In this document: positions 28,032 to 36,755 of the stretch, in pieces | Position numbering within the stretch: position 1 is the stretch's first letter | Layout of the letters: every line of letters begins with the position of its first letter | Source: Pseudomonas neuropathica | Lineage (GTDB): Bacteria > Pseudomonadota > Gammaproteobacteria > Pseudomonadales > Pseudomonadaceae | Reading direction: 5' to 3' | Length of the DNA: 64,000 nucleotides | Assembly: GCF_015461835.1 (NCBI RefSeq) | Contig: NZ_JACOPX010000006.1 | Location: 186,001 to 250,000 of the forward strand | Program-made: the position numbers and the translations under genes | The notes under the pieces: model-generated | Told to the model about the DNA's origin: nothing | What the model saw: only the letters and a program-made list of their open reading frames with translations | Database searches by the model: none

Positions 28032-29071
28032 AGCCCCGCCTTCTTATTATTGATCTCGGCACCGTTTGGCAGTGTGGTATGAACGCCACCCTGCCCGCTC
28101 AGAATCAGGTTGCCGTCGCCGGCAGCGGTGACCGATGACAGCGAGATGCGGTCCGGACGGTTGAACACGCTGAAGGTCTCGCCGTTGTCGCTGCTGCTGA
28201 TCACCGAACCGCCGTTGCCGACGATGACGATCGAGCCATCCGGGAGCAATGTGGCGCCGGACAGGCCGAATTCCAGCGATCCGCGCGCAGCTTTCAGCTC
28301 GACCTGCTCCCAGGTGCTGCCGAAATCGGTGGAGCGGTAGAGGTTGCCGCGCAAGCCGTAGGCCAGCAGGGTCTGCGGTTGCGCGGTGCCGATCACGCCG
28401 AACAGCGAGCCTTCGTACGGGCCTTCGAGTTTTTCCCAGGTCTGGCCGTCATCGGCGGAGCGGAACATGCTGCCCGACTCGCCGACGATGAACAGCCCAG
28501 CGTCCTTCACCGCCGCGATGGCGTTGAGGTGGAATTGATCTTCGTTGTCGAGGCGGTCGCTGACGTCTTCCCAGTTCTTGCCGCCGTCGGTGGTTTCCAG
28601 CAGCGCGCCGTACGCGCCCACAGCGAGGCCGCTGTTGACGTCCTTGAACCAGACATCGAGCAGCGGCGATTCGCGTTTGAGGTCTTCGAATTGTTTGGTC
28701 CAGGTCAGACCGCCGTCTGCGCTGGCGAGGATTTGCGCGTCGTGGCCGACCGCCCAGCCGTGCTTGTCGTCGACAAAGTACACAGCGGTCAGCAGTTGCC
28801 GGCTCGGCACTTTGGCTTGCGTCCAGGTTTTGCCCTGGTCATCGGAATAGAGAATGTGCCCGCGATCGCCGACCGCGACCAGGCGTGCGCCAGCGTGGAC
28901 GACATCGAGAATCAGGCTTTTCGCGGCTTTGGCGGATTCGGTGGCATAGACCACATCGGCTGGCGCCTCGGCAGCAATCACAGGTGCCGATAACGTGGCC
29001 AAGCCCAGCATGGAGAGTGCTGTGGCCAGCAACGCGGTGTTGCGTAACGCCGGCGGGCGGCAACGACTCAT
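28028..29071 (-). CDS. Exported YCF48-type beta-propeller protein
   Basis: 347 residues from the ATG at 29071 (MSRCRPPALRNTALLATALS), preceded by GGGGAAGG. The signal peptide ends at about APVIAAEA. Repeated propeller units carry BNR/YCF48 signatures such as ILYSDDQGKTWTQ, ILASADGGLTWTK, LLETTDGGKNWED, MFRSADDGQTWEK and LYRSTDFGSTWEQ. In bacteria this family often sits beside RND/MMPL permeases, as here (ATGA overlap), and probably acts as a periplasmic partner. Confidence 0.85.
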   Translation of the reverse strand: MSRCRPPALRNTALLATALSMLGLATLSAPVIAAEAPADVVYATESAKAAKSLILDVVHAGARLVAVGDRGHILYSDDQGKTWTQAKVPSRQLLTAVYFVDDKHGWAVGHDAQILASADGGLTWTKQFEDLKRESPLLDVWFKDVNSGLAVGAYGALLETTDGGKNWEDVSDRLDNEDQFHLNAIAAVKDAGLFIVGESGSMFRSADDGQTWEKLEGPYEGSLFGVIGTAQPQTLLAYGLRGNLYRSTDFGSTWEQVELKAARGSLEFGLSGATLLPDGSIVIVGNGGSVISSSDNGETFSVFNRPDRISLSSVTAAGDGNLILSGQGGVHTTLPNGAEINNKKAGL

Positions 29072-29276
29072 AGACCTTCCCCTATTTATTATTGTTAGGC
29101 CATTGGCCTTCAAGGGCGCCGCAAGTGTGCTCCGCTGATGGCTGGTCAGAAGCATAGTCCTGAAACCCGCAATCCAGAGCCACTTCGGAAGCTGGCTCAT
29201 CCTATCGGGCTTTCGAAACGTCTGACAATCGGCGCCACGTTATCTTTTGTTAACCGCATTGCCGACGGATTCCCCT

Positions 29277-29363
29277 GTAGGAGTGAGCCTGCTCGCGATA
29301 GCGGTGTGTCAGTCAATGATTTCTTACCTGATACACCGCTATCGCGAGCAGGCTCACTCCTAC
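29277..29363. repeat. REPIN-type element 4
   Basis: Same family, in the 435-bp divergent gap between the YCF48-type gene and the DUF1185 gene. The rest of that gap holds the GntR-type site at 29451 and no open frame I would call. Confidence 0.9.
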
Positions 29364-29450
29364 AGGGGTTGTGGGGGCTTTGGGATCTGAATACATGACC
29401 ATTCGCCGGGGTGATGCGGCAAAAGTCATCGAGGGGACTTGCACGATCGG

Positions 29451-29465
29451 TATTATGGTATACCA
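29451..29465 (+). promoter_or_regulatory. Operator A of the 29.5-40.7 kb regulon (TATTATGGTATACCA)
   Basis: This 15-mer contains the palindrome TGGTATACCA and sits 42 bp upstream of the DUF1185 start. The same 15-mer recurs at 35280-35294, and with one mismatch on the minus strand at 36637-36651. Palindromes of this shape are typical GntR/FCD operators (UxuR/ExuR sites are similar). The regulator is probably the GntR gene at 33519. Confidence 0.6.
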
Positions 29466-29506
29466 TCAGACGCACAGACACTCTTAATCCCCCAACGGAG
29501 CAGCTC

Positions 29507-30097
29507 ATGAGTTTCGAAATTCGCAAGATCGTCAGCTATGTCGAAGAAACCTTTATCGAAGGCGGCAAAGCCGCTGACAAGCCGGTGACCATGGTTGGCC
29601 TCGCCGTGGTGATGAAAAACCCATGGGTGGGCAACGGTTTCGTCGAAGACCTCAAGCCGCAGATCCGTGCCAACTGCTCCGACCTCGGCGCGCTGATGGT
29701 TGAACGTCTGGTCGGCATCATCGGCGGTGCGGAAAAAATCGAGGCCTACGGCAAAGCGGCTGTGGTCGGCGCCGATGGCGAGATCGAGCACGCCTCCGCC
29801 GTCATCCACACCCTGCGCTTTGGCAATCACTACCGCGAAGCGGTCAACGCCAAGAGCTACCTGAGCTTTACCAACAAGCGCGGCGGCCCGGGCACTTCGA
29901 TCCAGATCCCGATGATGCACAAGGACGACGAAGGTCAGCGTTCGCACTACATCACCCTGGAAATGCAGATCGAAGACGCGCCGCGTGCTGACGAAATCGT
30001 TGTCGTGCTGGGTTGCGCTGACGGTGGTCGCCTGCACCCGCGCATCGGTAACCGCTACATCGATCTGGAAGAACTGGCCGCCGAAAAGGCCCAGTAA
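29507..30097 (+). CDS. DUF1185 (amino-acid-synthesis) family protein
   Basis: 196 residues from the ATG at 29507 (MSFEIRKIVSYVEETFIEGG), preceded by ACGGAGCAG. It matches the small family named amino acid synthesis, with KPVTMVGLAVVMKNPWVGNG, NAKSYLSFTNKRGGPGTSIQ and the C-terminal GGRLHPRIGNRY. The biochemical role of the family is not established to my knowledge. It is first in an operon with hydrolase, aldehyde dehydrogenase, flavin reductase and decarboxylase-like genes, which favours a catabolic rather than biosynthetic role. Confidence 0.8.
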   Translation: MSFEIRKIVSYVEETFIEGGKAADKPVTMVGLAVVMKNPWVGNGFVEDLKPQIRANCSDLGALMVERLVGIIGGAEKIEAYGKAAVVGADGEIEHASAVIHTLRFGNHYREAVNAKSYLSFTNKRGGPGTSIQIPMMHKDDEGQRSHYITLEMQIEDAPRADEIVVVLGCADGGRLHPRIGNRYIDLEELAAEKAQ

Positions 30098-30128
30098 TCA
30101 CAATAAAAAGGCACTGCAGGAGCGCTCC

Positions 30129-30962
30129 ATGATTCGGCTCACCGCTGAACTCACCCCGGCTGGCACCAGTTACCTGGCGACCGGCCAAGGCCAGCCCGTG
30201 GTTTTGATCCACGGCGTGGGCCTGAACAAAGAAATGTGGGGCGGGCAGATTGTCGGCCTGTCCAGCCAATACCGGGTGATCGCCTACGACATGCTCGGTC
30301 ATGGCGCCAGTCCGCGACCGGCCAGCGGCACCGCCCTGCTCGGTTACGCCGATCAGTTGCTGGAGCTGCTCGATCACCTCAATCTGCCGCAGGCAGCGGT
30401 GATCGGTTTCTCCATGGGCGGTCTGGTCGCGCGGGCCTTTGCCCTGCATTACCCGCAGCGCCTGCAAAGCCTGGTGGTGTTGAACAGCGTGTTCAACCGC
30501 AGCGAAGAACAGCGTGCCGGCGTCATCGCCCGTACCGCGCAAGCAGCGGAACATGGCCCGGACGCCAATGCCGAAGCGGCGTTGTCGCGCTGGTTCAGCC
30601 GCGAGTATCAAGCGGCCAACCCGGCGCAGATCGCCGCGATTCGCCAGACCCTGGCCGGCAATGATCCGCAAGGCTATCTGACCACTTATGAATTGTTCGC
30701 CACCCAAGACATGTACCGCGCCGACGACCTGGGCAGCATTCAGGCGCCGACGCTGATCGCCACCGGTGAACTCGATCCGGGTTCGACCCCGGAAATGGCC
30801 GAGCAACTGGCCCGACGCATCCCCGGTGCGAAGGTTGCCGTGCTGCCTGAGCAACGGCATATGATGCCGGTAGAGTCGCCGCGTCTGGTCAATCAGACGC
30901 TGCTGGAATTTCTGCAATTCGCACACTCCCGACAAAACCATATAAAGGGGATCGTTGCATGA
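30129..30962 (+). CDS. Alpha/beta-fold hydrolase (3-oxoadipate enol-lactonase/MhpC-like)
   Basis: 277 residues from the ATG at 30129, with AGGAGCGCT upstream. The fold is shown by the oxyanion segment VVLIHGVGLNKEMW, the nucleophile elbow GFSMGG (serine), the acid in GELDPGSTPE and the terminal histidine in EQRHMMPVE. Overall it resembles PcaD and ring-fission-product hydrolases. With the PcaC-like gene downstream it suggests breakdown of a lactone or ring-cleavage product. It overlaps the aldehyde dehydrogenase start by 4 bp. Confidence 0.85.
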   Translation: MIRLTAELTPAGTSYLATGQGQPVVLIHGVGLNKEMWGGQIVGLSSQYRVIAYDMLGHGASPRPASGTALLGYADQLLELLDHLNLPQAAVIGFSMGGLVARAFALHYPQRLQSLVVLNSVFNRSEEQRAGVIARTAQAAEHGPDANAEAALSRWFSREYQAANPAQIAAIRQTLAGNDPQGYLTTYELFATQDMYRADDLGSIQAPTLIATGELDPGSTPEMAEQLARRIPGAKVAVLPEQRHMMPVESPRLVNQTLLEFLQFAHSRQNHIKGIVA

Positions 30963-32440
30963 CACTCGCACGCTTCCAGATGTGCATCGGCGGAGAATGG
31001 GTCGATGCCCTCTCCGGCAAGACCTTCGAAAGCCTCAACCCGGCCACGGCCCAAGCCTGGGCGGAGTTGCCCGACGCCGATGCAGCGGACGTCGAACGCG
31101 CCGTGCAATCGGCACAGACCGCTTTCGACAGCCCGGCCTGGCGCGGTCTGACCGCCACCGCGCGCGGCAAACTGCTGCGCCGTCTCGGCGATCTGATCGC
31201 GGAAAACAAGGAACAACTGGCGCAGCTGGAAAGCCGCGACAACGGCAAACTGATCCGCGAAACCCGTGGGCAAGTCAGTTATCTGCCGGAGTTTTTCCAT
31301 TACACCGCAGGGCTGGCCGACAAGCTCGAAGGCGGCACGCTGCCGCTGGATAAGCCCGACCTGTTCGCCTACACCGTGCACGAAGCAATGGGCGTGGTCG
31401 CCGCGATCATTCCGTGGAACAGCCCGCTGTACCTGACCGCAATCAAACTGGCGCCGGCCCTCGCCGCTGGCAACACGATTGTGATCAAGCCTTCCGAGCA
31501 CGCTTCGGCGACCATTCTTGAACTGGCACGTCTGGCGCTCGAAGCCGGGATTCCGCCGGGCGTGGTCAACGTCGTCACCGGTTATGGCCCAAGCACTGGC
31601 GCCGCCCTCACCCGCCATCCGCTGATCCGCAAGATTGCCTTCACCGGCGGCGCGGCGACAGCGCGGCATGTGGTGCGCAGCAGCGCCGAGAACTTCGCCA
31701 AGCTGTCGCTGGAACTGGGCGGCAAATCACCGAACATCATCTTCGCCGACGCCGATCTGGACAGCGCGATCAACGGCGCGATCGCCGGGATCTACGCGGC
31801 CTCCGGACAGAGCTGCGTGTCGGGTTCGCGACTGTTGGTGCAGGACGAGATCTACGACGAATTCGTCAGCCGACTGGTCGAACGCGCCCAGCGCATTCGC
31901 ATCGGCAACCCGCAAGAAGACCACAGTGAGATGGGCCCGATGGCCACCGCGCAGCAATTGGCGGTGGTCGAAGGTCTGGTCGCCGACGCCATCGCTGAAG
32001 GCGCGCGTTTGCGCACTGGCGGCAAGCGTCCGAGCGATCTCGGCGAGGGCTGGTTCTACGAGCCGACGCTGTTCGAATGCGACCGCAATTCGATGAAGAT
32101 CATGCAGGAAGAAGTCTTCGGCCCGGTGGCGTCGGTGATTCGCTTCAAAGATGAAGCCGAAGCACTGGCGATCGCCAACGACTCACAGTTCGGCCTTGCG
32201 GCTGGCATCTGGACCCGCGACCTGGGCCGTGCTCACCGCCTCGCTCGCGATGTGCGCTCCGGGATCATCTGGGTCAACACTTACCGCGCGGTGTCGGCGA
32301 TGGCGCCGATCGGCGGTTTCAAGAACAGTGGCTATGGACGCGAAAGCGGCATCGATTCGGTGCTGGCCTACACCGAACTGAAAACGGTGTGGATCAACCT
32401 TTCTCAGGCACCAATGCCTGATCCGTTTGTGATGCGCTAG
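30959..32440 (+). CDS. Aldehyde dehydrogenase family protein
   Basis: 493 residues, the normal length. Visible motifs are the NAD site IPWNSPLYLTAIKLAPALAA, the glutamate in LSLELGGKSPN, the catalytic cysteine C286 in GQSCVSGSR, and EEVFGPVASVIRF. It oxidises an aldehyde to the acid. The substrate is unknown, but it probably acts on an intermediate of this operon's pathway. Start overlaps the hydrolase stop (ATGA). Confidence 0.9.
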   Translation: MTLARFQMCIGGEWVDALSGKTFESLNPATAQAWAELPDADAADVERAVQSAQTAFDSPAWRGLTATARGKLLRRLGDLIAENKEQLAQLESRDNGKLIRETRGQVSYLPEFFHYTAGLADKLEGGTLPLDKPDLFAYTVHEAMGVVAAIIPWNSPLYLTAIKLAPALAAGNTIVIKPSEHASATILELARLALEAGIPPGVVNVVTGYGPSTGAALTRHPLIRKIAFTGGAATARHVVRSSAENFAKLSLELGGKSPNIIFADADLDSAINGAIAGIYAASGQSCVSGSRLLVQDEIYDEFVSRLVERAQRIRIGNPQEDHSEMGPMATAQQLAVVEGLVADAIAEGARLRTGGKRPSDLGEGWFYEPTLFECDRNSMKIMQEEVFGPVASVIRFKDEAEALAIANDSQFGLAAGIWTRDLGRAHRLARDVRSGIIWVNTYRAVSAMAPIGGFKNSGYGRESGIDSVLAYTELKTVWINLSQAPMPDPFVMR

Positions 32441-32452
32441 GAGTCCTGCGAA

Positions 32453-32938
32453 ATGATCGAACCCGGCATTTACAAAGACGTCATGAGCTCGTTCCCGTCC
32501 GGCGTCACGGTGGTCACCACCCTCGACCCGGAAGGCGGCATCGTCGGCATCACCGCCAGCGCCTTCAGTGCGCTGTCGATCGACCCGGCGCTGGTGCTGT
32601 TCTGCCCCAACTATGCTTCCGACACCTACCCGGTGCTGCGCGACAGCAAGAAATTCGCGATCCATTTGCTGTCGGCTGACCAGACGGCTGAGGCCTATGC
32701 GTTTGCCGGTAAAGGCAAGGACAAAGCCAAGGACATCGAGTGGCATCTGAGCGAACTCGGTAACCCGATTCTGGCCAAAGCGACGGCGATCATCGAGTGC
32801 GAGTTGTGGCGTGAGTACGACGGTGGTGATCACGCGATTATCGTTGGCGCGGTGAAGAATCTGATCCTGCCCGCGCAACCGGTGACGCCGATGATTTACC
32901 ACAAAGGCAAGCTCGGCCCCCTGCCGACCCTGGCCTGA
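32453..32938 (+). CDS. Flavin reductase family protein
   Basis: 161 residues, with FMN-reductase-like features: SSFPSGVTVVTT near the N-terminus, GITASAFSALSIDPALVLFC, FAIHLLSADQ and GDHAIIVGAV. Such proteins supply reduced FMN or FAD to a separate monooxygenase. No flavin-dependent oxygenase gene is present in this operon or elsewhere in the window, so the partner is encoded outside or has been lost. It lies 12 bp after the aldehyde dehydrogenase, with a GGAGTCC ribosome site. Confidence 0.87.
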   Translation: MIEPGIYKDVMSSFPSGVTVVTTLDPEGGIVGITASAFSALSIDPALVLFCPNYASDTYPVLRDSKKFAIHLLSADQTAEAYAFAGKGKDKAKDIEWHLSELGNPILAKATAIIECELWREYDGGDHAIIVGAVKNLILPAQPVTPMIYHKGKLGPLPTLA

Positions 32939-32956
32939 CAGATTCACATAATCCCT

Positions 32957-33044
32957 GTAGGAGTGAGCCTGCTCGCGATAGCGGACTGACATTCAACATT
33001 GATGTCGACTGATCCACCGCTATCGCGAGCAGGCTCACTCCTAC
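32957..33044. repeat. REPIN-type element 5 (inside operon)
   Basis: Same family, between the flavin reductase and the carboxymuconolactone-decarboxylase-like gene, 25 bp before the latter. It is one of the few copies that interrupts an otherwise tight operon. Confidence 0.9.
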
Positions 33045-33071
33045 AAGGGATTTGTGGTGATGGGAGGAATG

Positions 33072-33476
33072 ATGAGTAACGAAAAGTACGAAAAAGGCCT
33101 GAAAATCCGCACTCAGGTATTGGGCGAAGCTTATGTCCAGCGTTCAATCGACAACGCCGACGACTTCACCCGTCCGCTGCAGGAAATGGTTACCGAATAC
33201 TGCTGGGGCCATGTCTGGGGGCGCGAGGGTTTGTCGCTCAAGGAGCGCAGCATGATCAACCTGGCGATGATCTCGGCGCTCAACCGTCCGCACGAACTCA
33301 AGCTGCATGTGCGTGGCGCCTTGCGTAACGGCCTGAGTCGTGAGCAAATACGCGAAATTCTGCTTCAGGTCGGCATTTATTGCGGCGTTCCGGCAGCCGT
33401 GGACAGTTTCCGGCTGGCCCGTGAAGCCTTTGCCGAAGCCGACGCCGAAGCCTCAGTTAACCCCTCGGCTGTTTAG
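33072..33476 (+). CDS. Carboxymuconolactone decarboxylase family protein (PcaC-like)
   Basis: 134 residues from the ATG at 33072, with GGGAGGAATG upstream; the ATG at 33069 is also possible. It has the PcaC-size CMD fold, with WGHVWGREGLSLKERSMINL, SALNRPHELKLHVRGALRNG and EILLQVGIYCGVPAAVDSFR. PcaC decarboxylates 4-carboxymuconolactone. The CMD family also includes alkylhydroperoxidase-like members with CxxC, but no CxxC is present here, so a decarboxylase-like role is more likely. Together with the PcaD-like hydrolase it hints at an enol-lactone intermediate. Confidence 0.83.
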   Translation: MSNEKYEKGLKIRTQVLGEAYVQRSIDNADDFTRPLQEMVTEYCWGHVWGREGLSLKERSMINLAMISALNRPHELKLHVRGALRNGLSREQIREILLQVGIYCGVPAAVDSFRLAREAFAEADAEASVNPSAV

Positions 33477-33518
33477 ATGCCCGTCTGGCATGGACAGCCA
33501 ACTTAAAGAGCGGACCCC

Positions 33519-34271
33519 ATGAAACGCCAGCCACTCGACGACAGCTTCAAGGTCAATCGCAACCCCGTTACCCTGCGCGAAATCGTGCTGGATAAACTGC
33601 GTAGCGCGATCATGAATTTCCAGCTCATGCCAGGCGATCGTCTGGTCGAGCGCGATCTGTGCGATCGCCTCGGTGTAAGCCGTACGTCGGTGCGTGAAGC
33701 CTTGCGTCACCTGGAATCCGAAGGTCTGGTCGAGTTCGCCGATGCCAAAGGCCCGCGCGTGGCGATCATCACCCTCGCCGATGCGGTCGACATCTATGAG
33801 CTGCGCTGCGTACTCGAAGGCCTGATCGTCCAGCTCTTCACCCTGCGCGCTAAAGCCAAGGACATCAAAGCCCTGGAAAAAGCCCTCGACGACAACCGCA
33901 AGGCGTTGAAGGACGGCGAGTTGCAGCAGGTGATCGACTCAGTGCAGGGTTTCTACGACGTGCTGCTCGAAGGTTCGGGCAACCATGTCGCGGCGACTCA
34001 ACTGCGCCAGTTGCAGGCGCGCATCAGCTACCTGCGCGCGACCTCGGTGTCCCAGGAAAACCGTCGCGGCGCGAGTAACCACGAAATGGAAAAAATGGTC
34101 GAGGCGATCAAAAGCGGCGATCCGCTGGCGGCGCATCAGGCCTGCGTCGATCACGTTCGCGCCGCTGCTGCGGTGGCGCTCGACTACCTCAAGCGCAAAC
34201 AGGAAGAGACCGGCGCCACGCCGAACATCACCCTGCCCATCGCGCTGAAAGAACCCCGTATAGGTCACTGA
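33519..34271 (+). CDS. GntR-family (FCD) transcriptional regulator of the 29.5-40.7 kb regulon
   Basis: 250 residues. The winged helix lies at residues ~20-85 (LREIVLDKLRSAIMNFQLMP, GDRLVERDLCDRLGVSRTSV, REALRHLESEGLV). The FCD C-terminal domain includes DAVDIYELRCVLEGLIVQLF and a closing HQACVDHVRAAAAVA. Located inside the cluster and 2 bp before the Nudix gene, it is the natural candidate to bind the TGGTATACCA-type sites at 29451, 35280 and 36637. FCD regulators usually release DNA on binding a carboxylate inducer. Confidence 0.87.
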   Translation: MKRQPLDDSFKVNRNPVTLREIVLDKLRSAIMNFQLMPGDRLVERDLCDRLGVSRTSVREALRHLESEGLVEFADAKGPRVAIITLADAVDIYELRCVLEGLIVQLFTLRAKAKDIKALEKALDDNRKALKDGELQQVIDSVQGFYDVLLEGSGNHVAATQLRQLQARISYLRATSVSQENRRGASNHEMEKMVEAIKSGDPLAAHQACVDHVRAAAAVALDYLKRKQEETGATPNITLPIALKEPRIGH

Positions 34272-34272
34272 T

Positions 34273-34836
34273 ATGTTCAGCCCGAGCTATTGCCCGAAAT
34301 GCGGTGGCCCTGACCTCGGTCAGCAGGTGCCGCCGGGCGATACGCACGAGCGCCTGATGTGTCGCGGCTGCGGCTACATCCACTACGTCAATCCGAAGAT
34401 CATTGCCGGCTGCATCATCGAGCAGGACGGCAAATACCTCTTGTGCCAACGCGCGATCCCACCGCGCCCGGGCACCTGGACGCTGCCCGCCGGGTTCATG
34501 GAAAGCGGCGAGACCACCGAGCAAGCGGCGATCCGTGAAGTCTGGGAAGAAAGCGGCGTGCGTGCGGAAATCGTCTCGCCGTATTCGATTTTCAGCGTGC
34601 CGAAGATCAGCGAGGTGTACATCATTTTTCGTGCGATCGCGCTGGAGATCACCGGGCAATATGGGCCGGAGACGCTGGATTACAAGTTCTTCGCGCCGGA
34701 AGACATTCCGTGGGAACAGATCTATTACCCGGCGATCCGGCAGATTCTTGAGCGCTATATCGAAGAGCGCCAGGCTGGGGTGTATGGGATCTACATGGGC
34801 AATGATGACAGCGGCAAGATTCACTTTATCCGCTGA
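34273..34836 (+). CDS. Nudix hydrolase with N-terminal zinc ribbon
   Basis: 187 residues. The zinc ribbon has cysteines C7, C10, C30 and C33 (CPKCGG and CRGCGY). The Nudix box follows as GFMESGETTEQAAIREVWEE SGV, matching GX5EX7REUXEEXGU. NudC-like zinc-ribbon Nudix proteins cleave NADH or nucleotide-sugar and flavin dinucleotides, but this one is shorter than NudC (~257). It starts 1 bp after the GntR stop, so it is cotranscribed. A role in flavin or nucleotide turnover for the pathway is inference. Confidence 0.85.
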   Translation: MFSPSYCPKCGGPDLGQQVPPGDTHERLMCRGCGYIHYVNPKIIAGCIIEQDGKYLLCQRAIPPRPGTWTLPAGFMESGETTEQAAIREVWEESGVRAEIVSPYSIFSVPKISEVYIIFRAIALEITGQYGPETLDYKFFAPEDIPWEQIYYPAIRQILERYIEERQAGVYGIYMGNDDSGKIHFIR

Positions 34837-34854
34837 TCACGCAACCCGCTCTTT

Positions 34855-34942
34855 GTAGGAGTGAGCCTGCTCGCGATAGCGGTGTGTCAGTCGGTGAAAA
34901 TTTTGACTGATAAAGCGCTATCGCGAGCAGGCTCACTCCTAC
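34855..34942. repeat. REPIN-type element 6
   Basis: Same family, in the convergent gap between the Nudix gene and the DUF1330 gene. Confidence 0.9.
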
Positions 34943-34948
34943 AGGGGT

Positions 34949-35257
34949 TTAGTGGTGTTGCTTAATTGGGGCGATGCCTTCAACGATGATGATTTCCGCC
35001 CTCGCCCATTCCTCGCGATAACTTTTCGCCTCCTGATACGCCGCCGAGCGGTAGCACGCCACGGCTTTTTCGTAGCTCTCGAACTCGATCACCACGCTGC
35101 GCTGCGGCGTCTGGCGCCCTTCCATCGCCTCACTGCGCCCGCCTCTGGCCAGAAACTTCGCGCCAAACGCAGCGAACGCTGCCGGCGCACGCTGGGTGTA
35201 TTGGCTGTAATGATCGGCATCGGCTATATCCACATGAGCAATCCAGTACGCCTTCAT
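34949..35257 (-). CDS. DUF1330 family protein
   Basis: 102 residues, starting MKAYWIAHVDIADADHYSQY. It has the ferredoxin-like DUF1330 pattern: FGAKFLARGGRSEAMEGRQT, SVVIEFESYEKAVACYRSAA and EYQEAKSYR-like helix (YQEAKSYREEWARAE). The enzymatic role of the family is uncertain; some members sit in aromatic-degradation clusters. It is divergent from the ribB-type gene across operator B, so it is probably in the same regulon. Confidence 0.85.
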   Translation of the reverse strand: MKAYWIAHVDIADADHYSQYTQRAPAAFAAFGAKFLARGGRSEAMEGRQTPQRSVVIEFESYEKAVACYRSAAYQEAKSYREEWARAEIIIVEGIAPIKQHH

Positions 35258-35279
35258 AGTGACCTCTTTGTTGATTTTG

Positions 35280-35294
35280 TATTATGGTATACCA
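35280..35294 (+). promoter_or_regulatory. Operator B (TATTATGGTATACCA), divergent DUF1330/ribB promoter
   Basis: An exact second copy of the 15-mer at 29451-29465, in the 68-bp gap between the divergent DUF1330 and ribB-type genes and 32 bp before the ribB-type ATG. There is no room for, and no sign of, an FMN riboswitch here. Confidence 0.6.
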
Positions 35295-35325
35295 ATATAT
35301 TTCCAACGAACCCTGAGAGTCCAGT

Positions 35326-36435
35326 ATGGCCTTCAACAGCATCGAAGAAATCATCGAAGATTACCGTCTCGGCAAAATGGTCTTGCTGGTCGATGACGAA
35401 GACCGCGAAAACGAAGGCGACCTGCTGCTGGCCGCCGACCGTTGCACGCCCGAGGCGATCAGCTTCATGGCCCGCGAAGCGCGCGGTCTGATCTGCCTGA
35501 CCCTGACCGACGAACATTGCCAGCGTTTGGGCCTGGAGCAAATGGTGCCGGCCAATGGCAGCGTGTTCAGTACCGCGTTTACCGTATCGATTGAAGCAGC
35601 GGTTGGCGTGACCACCGGCATCTCCGCAGCAGATCGCGCTTGCACCGTGGCCGCCGCCGTCGCGCCGAATGCCCGCGCTGAAGATCTGGTGCAGCCCGGC
35701 CACATCTTCCCGCTGCGCGCCAAGGAAGGTGGCGTGCTGACCCGCGCGGGTCACACCGAGGCCGGTTGCGACCTGGCGCGTCTGGCCGGTTTTACGCCGG
35801 CCTCGGTGATCGTCGAAGTGATGAACGACGACGGCACCATGGCCCGTCGCCCGGATCTGGAAGTGTTTGCGCGCAAGCACGGGATCAAGATCGGCACCAT
35901 CGCCGACCTGATCCACTATCGCCTGAGCACCGAGCACACCATTGGACGCATCGGCGAACGGGAACTGCCGACGGTGCATGGCACGTTCCGCTTGATCACC
36001 TTTGAGGATCGCATCGAGGGCGGCGTGCACATGGCGATGGTCATGGGCGATCTGCGCCGTGAAGAACCGACGCTGGTGCGCGTGCATGTGATCGATCCAC
36101 TGCGTGATCTGGTCGGTGCCGAGTACAGCGGGCCAACGAACTGGACGCTGTGGGCGGCGTTGCAACGGGTCGCGGCTGAGGGCCATGGCGTTGTTGTGGT
36201 GCTGGCCAATCACGAGTCTTCGCAGGCGCTGCTTGAGCGAGTGCCGCAATTGACCCAGCCGCCGAGACAGTTCAGTCGTTCGCAATCGCGGATTTATTCG
36301 GAGGTGGGGACCGGGGCGCAGATTCTGCAGAATCTTGGGGTTGGCAAGCTGCGTCACCTGGGCCCTCCTTTGAAATACGCTGGCCTGACCGGGTATGACC
36401 TGGAGGTGGTCGAAAGTATTCCGTTCAGCGAATAA
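35326..36435 (+). CDS. ribB: 3,4-dihydroxy-2-butanone-4-phosphate synthase with degenerate GTP cyclohydrolase II half (RibBX type)
   Basis: 369 residues. Residues 1-~205 are a complete DHBP synthase, with [25 protein letters not shown] and the segment [13 protein letters not shown], making the four-carbon riboflavin precursor. The C-terminal half follows the GTP cyclohydrolase II fold ([24 protein letters not shown]) but lacks the SECLTGD and CDC zinc-ligand motifs, so it should not be catalytic. The gene is controlled by the cluster's operator, not an FMN riboswitch, which suggests a paralogue that raises flavin supply when the pathway is induced. Confidence 0.85.
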   Translation: MAFNSIEEIIEDYRLGKMVLLVDDEDRENEGDLLLAADRCTPEAISFMAREARGLICLTLTDEHCQRLGLEQMVPANGSVFSTAFTVSIEAAVGVTTGISAADRACTVAAAVAPNARAEDLVQPGHIFPLRAKEGGVLTRAGHTEAGCDLARLAGFTPASVIVEVMNDDGTMARRPDLEVFARKHGIKIGTIADLIHYRLSTEHTIGRIGERELPTVHGTFRLITFEDRIEGGVHMAMVMGDLRREEPTLVRVHVIDPLRDLVGAEYSGPTNWTLWAALQRVAAEGHGVVVVLANHESSQALLERVPQLTQPPRQFSRSQSRIYSEVGTGAQILQNLGVGKLRHLGPPLKYAGLTGYDLEVVESIPFSE

Positions 36436-36459
36436 CTCACGTCGAGCACAAATCCAAAT

Positions 36460-36547
36460 GCAGGAGTGAGCCTGCTCGCGATAGCGGTGTGACATTGAGC
36501 AATGATGTTGACTGACACACCGCTATCGCGAGCAGGCTCACTCCTAC
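36460..36547. repeat. REPIN-type element 7
   Basis: Same family (left arm starts GCAGGAGTGAGCC, one base changed), between the ribB-type gene and the ABC importer promoter. The rest of this 320-bp gap holds operator C. Confidence 0.9.
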
Positions 36548-36636
36548 AAGGGGTTTGCATTTCAGATCCATTTCTCCGAACCACAAAAAAGGACAGCGGC
36601 CAGATAACCGGTAAGGCAAAGTGCTTGCACAAAGCT

Positions 36637-36661
36637 TGGAATACCATAATATGATATTCCA
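36637..36661 (-). promoter_or_regulatory. Operator C of the regulon, ABC importer promoter
   Basis: Minus-strand 36651-36637 reads TATTATGGTATTCCA, one mismatch from operators A and B. It forms half of a perfect inverted repeat TGGAATA (36637-36643) / TATTCCA (36655-36661). It is ~95 bp upstream of the importer start. Confidence 0.55.
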
Positions 36662-36755
36662 TAGACCGGACATTCCAACGAACGTCCATCTACTGCTCCC
36701 GACAGGCGGGCAACAACGCAAGCCCGCTCAAAAACACAACAATGAGGGCGTAAAA

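Noticed and set aside
26667..28082. A 471-codon plus-strand frame opposite the RND/MMPL gene
   Set aside because: Composition is His/Gln/Asp-rich with no domain; the minus frame has the RND helix pattern.
35258..35325. Possible FMN riboswitch before the ribB-type gene
   Set aside because: The gap is only 68 bp and contains operator B, with none of the conserved FMN-element blocks.
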